DNA of 64,000 nucleotides from Circinella umbellata (lineage: Eukaryota > Mucoromycota > Mucoromycetes > Mucorales > Lichtheimiaceae), in the NCBI GenBank assembly GCA_025093555.1, contig JAIWNF010000006.1, positions 496,001-560,000 of the forward strand. The letters run 5' to 3'. The position numbers and the translations under genes were made by a program. Positions 60,061 through 64,000 of the stretch are shown here, one piece after another. The notes below the pieces were generated by a model. It made no database searches. It was not told the origin of the DNA and saw only the letters and a program-made list of their open reading frames with translations. How positions within the stretch are numbered: position 1 is the stretch's first letter; each line of letters starts with the position of its first letter.

Positions 60061-62468
60061 AAACAGCAATATAATCCATCTCAACATAATATCTTTTATT
60101 TTATTTTTCCTCTTTGTTTTTTTTTTCCCGATATAATTTTATACAACCAAAAAAAAAAAGCAAAAAAGAAGTACGATTTCCCTCCACTCGCACCTTTTGT
60201 AAATTCTTTTCATTCTATACTAAAAATTCAAAGTAAAAAAAATAAAAATATAAAAAGGGATTTAATTTTTCGTAATCAACTTTAGGTTTACGCACGTTTT
60301 TGTTGATAAAAATGAAAAAATTGTATGGTAACACTACATGTATAAAATGATTATAAATGGAAAATTGTCTAAAGTAGATCACTTAACTTTAAAAGAGGGA
60401 GGAAAAAGAGATGAATAATAGAAAAATAATAATAATGCAACCAATTTAAAACAAAATTTACTTTTGCCCAGACAAAATGTTTTCACCTCCTCCTCCCTTT
60501 TATTCTAATTCTCCTTCAATGTTACAAACTGTTATTTTTTGTTAAGTTAAAAATAAGGAGGGGTAGTAGTAATAGGTGGATAACCATTAATATAATGATC
60601 AACATTATCATTGGTACTGTTGCTAAATCCCTACATTATTAAGAAGAATAAAAGTTGCCTAGAAGTATTACACAAAAATATCATGTATATTTTTTTAGAA
60701 TGAAAATAATAATAATGTCATAGAAAAAAACGTGATTATTCTATTTAAAGAAACCCTCATAACCTTTTTTTTTTGTTTGACATTAATTATATTAAAAATA
60801 TAAAAAGAAAGGACAATTCATGACCCTATTATATCATCACGTACGTCAATCATACAATCTCAGAGTACGTAAAAAAAAAAAAGACTCCTTTTTTTTAGGT
60901 ATTTTACTATATTACGATAATACCTACAAGTACAATCGTTTTATTTTCTCCCCATTTAGTATATATTCATATGCTTATCATCACGATGAAACATAAACAA
61001 TAACAACAATAATTTGTGTTTACAAATGATACCTTACTTTTAATCCACAATTATGCAGTTTCGGGGACATCAACAAGTCATATTGATTATTTATTGAGAT
61101 ATATTACCCAAAAAATTTATGTAAACTTTTTTTTGTTTAAAAAGATAAATAGTGTGTCACTCACACTATTAACAAACTAGCAAAAATAAATAAATAAAAA
61201 AGACTGTAGCAGTTACTAAGATTAATATATCTTTTATAAATAACATTATTTCTTATGCAAAACAAATGTATAACAAGTTTGGGTCAAATGAACTTTATGT
61301 ATGCTAAATGTACTTTTTTTATTTTTCCTACTCAGTAACAGATTTATATACATATTAAGTAATTTTAATGTATATAAATATATCATTTATTACTCTTCTT
61401 GGTAGTACTAAAAACAGTAGTAAAAAGAGGTTTTGATACAAACAAGGACCGAAGATTAGTTACCTTACACAGCTATAACCATAATAACATCTCCAGACTT
61501 AAGACGATCCTGCATATCTTTTGGTTGTTTATTATCTATTTTTACAAAAAGAAAGACCGTAAAAAACAATAATACAACAATATTTAGAAGAGTTCAAAAT
61601 CATTATTTTTTAAAGAAAAGGTTTATTCTATTATGTATATGAGAAAGAGAATTACATATAGAGATAATTATTCACTCATGGTGATTATATCGTTATCTAC
61701 ATTAATAATCAACGATATCTAATGCATGAAGAGTTATAGTTATATGATATTATTACATTATGTACTAAATATTATATAAATTATCCTTTGCACCTTTTTC
61801 TTTAAAGTTCCGATATAAGGATAGAAGAGTAAAATAAAAAAAAAAGTTTTGTCAATTATTACGTATAGATTTTCTAGATATGCAACCCATCTGCATCATT
61901 ATTTCTTGTCAGACATATAGTAATAGTCGTAAATAAAAATAAATAATATAAAAACCTTTTTTTCTGTTTATCTCATTTCAGATGTGGGGTGGCAATGGAA
62001 TATTGAGTGTTTAATCTTATAATGTATCGGAGCCAATAACATTGAATATGCATATCTTAATTTTTGGGGGAATTAGAGGTTCAGGAAAAGGGGGTGGTAA
62101 GAATTAGAAAGGTCTATTGAAAAAAAAAAGTTGAAAAAGGAGAGAGAAATATATAGATTATCAATGCAAGGGGGGAGAAAGAGAGAGGCAAGGTGGTAAG
62201 AAAAGAAAAAAGTGTTTCTGTATAGAAGTTATAGAACAGTTATCATTCAAAAGGGCCTCCCCCCCCCCGACATCTTATAACTTCGTGGAAATTTTATTTT
62301 TGTATATAAAGACTAACTCGTTTTTCCCTCCTTGGACACTTTTCTTTTTTTTTTATTTGATTATTTATTATTCTTCTCTTCGTGTGTTTTTTTTTCTGTT
62401 AATTTTTCTTCTACTTTTACTTTTAAAGTCTCTCAACAACTTAATAATAATAACTAGTAATTACAATA
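60061..62468. other. 2.4-kb gene-free stretch
   Basis: 3' side of the bZIP gene and promoter of the kinase-like gene. It includes a TAATAAGAAG...-like AT-rich body, a C9 run near 62261 and a T/C-rich tract just before 62469. No gene was recognised. Confidence 0.5.
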
Positions 62469-62790
62469 ATGCTTCAATCACAAGTAATCAATGTTCTTCC
62501 TCGTCGTATTTTGGCAGGATTGTGGGCATCTCAAGAAACACGTATTTCGGTAAAATATCATATTCATTTATATAAGCTTTTAAATCATGCGCGTAAAGTA
62601 TAGTTTACTTATATACATTTTCATTATAAATATTTAGTTATCACATTTATCTTCGATAACCGCAGCAACCAAAAATAATACTAGGTAATACGATATACCA
62701 TATAGAGTTATTATTACTATTATTATATAATAATTCATTTTTGTTGACAACCTATATTATTTATACCTTATTATAGTAACACTAAATTGC

Positions 62791-62822
<32 letters not shown>

Positions 62823-64000
62823 CCAAATAATATCAACAATAGTGAATCAACATTACCAGCAGCCAGTGCTCCTTCCTTTTTGTGTTCCGAACTACCTGTC
62901 AGATATACACATATCTTACGTTTATTAAGCACACTTTCACCTGATGCACTTCAATCACCTATCGTACGAAATGTTGCTCATAGTTATTTGCATGACATTT
63001 GTACTTTACTGCATCCATCATTGCAAAACACTTCACCTCGAGCATTTCGAACTATGCTCACTAAACTTCAACAACGCCAAGCAACTAATTTAATCCGTCT
63101 TCGTTACGCCTTGACTAATTCGACATTGCTGGACAATATTAATACAATTGGTTTTGGTATTCAATTATTACTTGGTAAGTTAAATAACAGTAACTTTGTT
63201 TATTATTGTTTTCAACCCCAAGCCCCTATTGAAATTTTTTTCTTGGCAACTATTTGATTATATATTTTTACGCTTTTGTTTTTTTTTTGGCTCTCATCTC
63301 ATAAATTAATGCGTATAATACAACAACAAAAAAAAAATTCCATGAAATTTCTTTTTGACTCCTAAATTCCTTCTAACTCCCCTCCCCCAAACATATATAA
63401 ATATATTTACACTCCTTGAATAATTAACAGTAACAACTAATAATTTTCGTATTTATTATTATATAGATCAACATTTATCATGGTCAAATCAAGATGGTAA
63501 TCAAACACAAGTTGTATGCCCAGTAACCATCGCAAAACAAGCTATTGACGATGCTAGACATACATATGCTTCTGCATTGGGTAGTCAACATGAAATTCCT
63601 GACATTCACTTGCAGCCACGCATAGAAACGGAATTGACATATATTCCAAATATGCTTCATCGAGTTCTTTATGAAACTTCCATGATGGCACTACGTGCAA
63701 AAATTTCTCATCAACAGCAAACTCCATTACAAAAGGACTCTTGGTTAAAACGAAGATGGGATCAATTCACAACTCATAAACGAGAAGGCATCGTATTACA
63801 AGTATTTGGTGGTCCTACCAGTGTTGGTTTCCGACTTGAAACGGATACTCCATTATTACAGAGTGATTTACTACCTGATGTACCCCGCGATCCATTAGGT
63901 ATTCCTACCTGTGCTCGTATCTTGGGTCAAACTTCTGATACCATGATCCATACAAAAGACGAGGAAGAAAACAATAATTCTTCTGTTTGGGATGCTATGA
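62469..64000 (+). CDS. Mitochondrial dehydrogenase-kinase-like protein (PDK/BCKDK family), ATP site appears degenerate; 3' end cut by the window
   Basis: Exons 62469-62549, 62638-62684, 62777-63174 and 63467 onward, still open at the window end. The first exon (MLQSQVINVLPRRILAGLWA) could be a mitochondrial targeting sequence. A Gln run (about 12 CAA/CAG codons) follows. The BCDHK_Adom3 helical domain is clear: YTHILRLLSTLSPDALQSPI, VRNVAHSYLHDICTLLHPSL, QATNLIRLRYALTN, LLDNINTIGFGIQLLLDQHL. In the ATPase part YIPNMLHRVLYETSMMALRA aligns with the PDK N-box region (VPSHLYHMLFELFKNAMRA), but the metal-binding Asn is Met. The later segment VGFRLETDTPLL stands where IK.SDRGGG.P is expected. Normal members phosphorylate and switch off the pyruvate or branched-chain keto-acid dehydrogenase complex. 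This one may be a catalytically dead relative. The G2 box is not in view. Confidence 0.85.
62787..62824 (+). repeat. CAA-type trinucleotide repeat encoding poly-Gln
   Basis: Twelve consecutive Gln codons at the start of the third exon of the kinase-like gene, directly after the 3' splice site. Confidence 0.93.

Overview
The window is nuclear DNA of a filamentous fungus, most likely an early-diverging one (Mucoromycota, probably Mucorales). It is very AT-rich, with many homopolymer runs and short GTRNGY...YAG introns (mostly 60-130 bp). Proteins are rich in poly-Gln, poly-Asn and poly-Ser. The gene set includes a Mediator Med23 subunit, a Gtr1/RagA GTPase, an Avt-type vacuolar transporter and a SAPS-family protein. 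No prokaryotic, organellar or viral genes were seen. The species cannot be named from the sequence.

Layout. Positions 128-1892 (-): epoxide hydrolase. Divergent from it: an unrecognised two-exon gene (2147-2883, +) and a FYRN/FYRC protein (2935-4152, +). Positions 4153-7757 are gene-free and hold a pogo-type miniature element (4437-4785) and an 817-bp TA-flanked element with a broken transposase N-terminus (5543-6359). Then Gtr1/RagA (7758-9385, -), SF3B4/Hsh49 (11727-12771, +) and, convergent with it, MED23 (12939-20620, -). Next come a Pof3/Dia2-like F-box/TPR/LRR protein (21671-24092, +), a second copy of the 815-bp element (24800-25613), a GNAT acetyltransferase (25964-26905, +), a 4-kb gene-free stretch with two more miniature elements, and a P-loop sulfotransferase-like protein (31013-31958, +). 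The second half holds a TEY MAP kinase of the Slt2/Mpk1 type (35597-37400, -), a PLD6-like phospholipase D (40733-42071, +), a prolidase-family peptidase (43589-46044, +), a SAPS protein (49217-53424, +), an Avt1-type amino-acid transporter (54184-56485, -), an Atf1-type bZIP factor (57919-60060, +) and the 5' part of a mitochondrial dehydrogenase-kinase-like gene (62469 to the window end, +).

How the genes relate. There is no gene cluster with a common pathway. Several genes act in nutrient and stress signalling (Gtr1, SAPS/Sit4, vacuolar amino-acid export, cell-integrity MAPK, Atf1-type bZIP), but they are interleaved with unrelated housekeeping genes, so co-location is probably chance. Exon models given with exact coordinates were checked for splice sites and for reading-frame closure. 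MED23 was identified by homology along its length, but its exons were not all assembled.

The most unusual signals are: (i) the dehydrogenase-kinase-like protein at the right edge, which appears to have lost the N-box Asn and the DxGGG (G1) motif of its ATP site; (ii) a 345-bp miniature element at 28167-28511 with roughly 45-bp inverted ends and five copies of a TATCATAAGCGAAAA-like unit at strict 22-23 bp spacing; (iii) two full-length copies of a pogo/Tigger-like non-autonomous element carrying the same decayed helix-turn-helix region; (iv) an orphan gene at 2147-2883.
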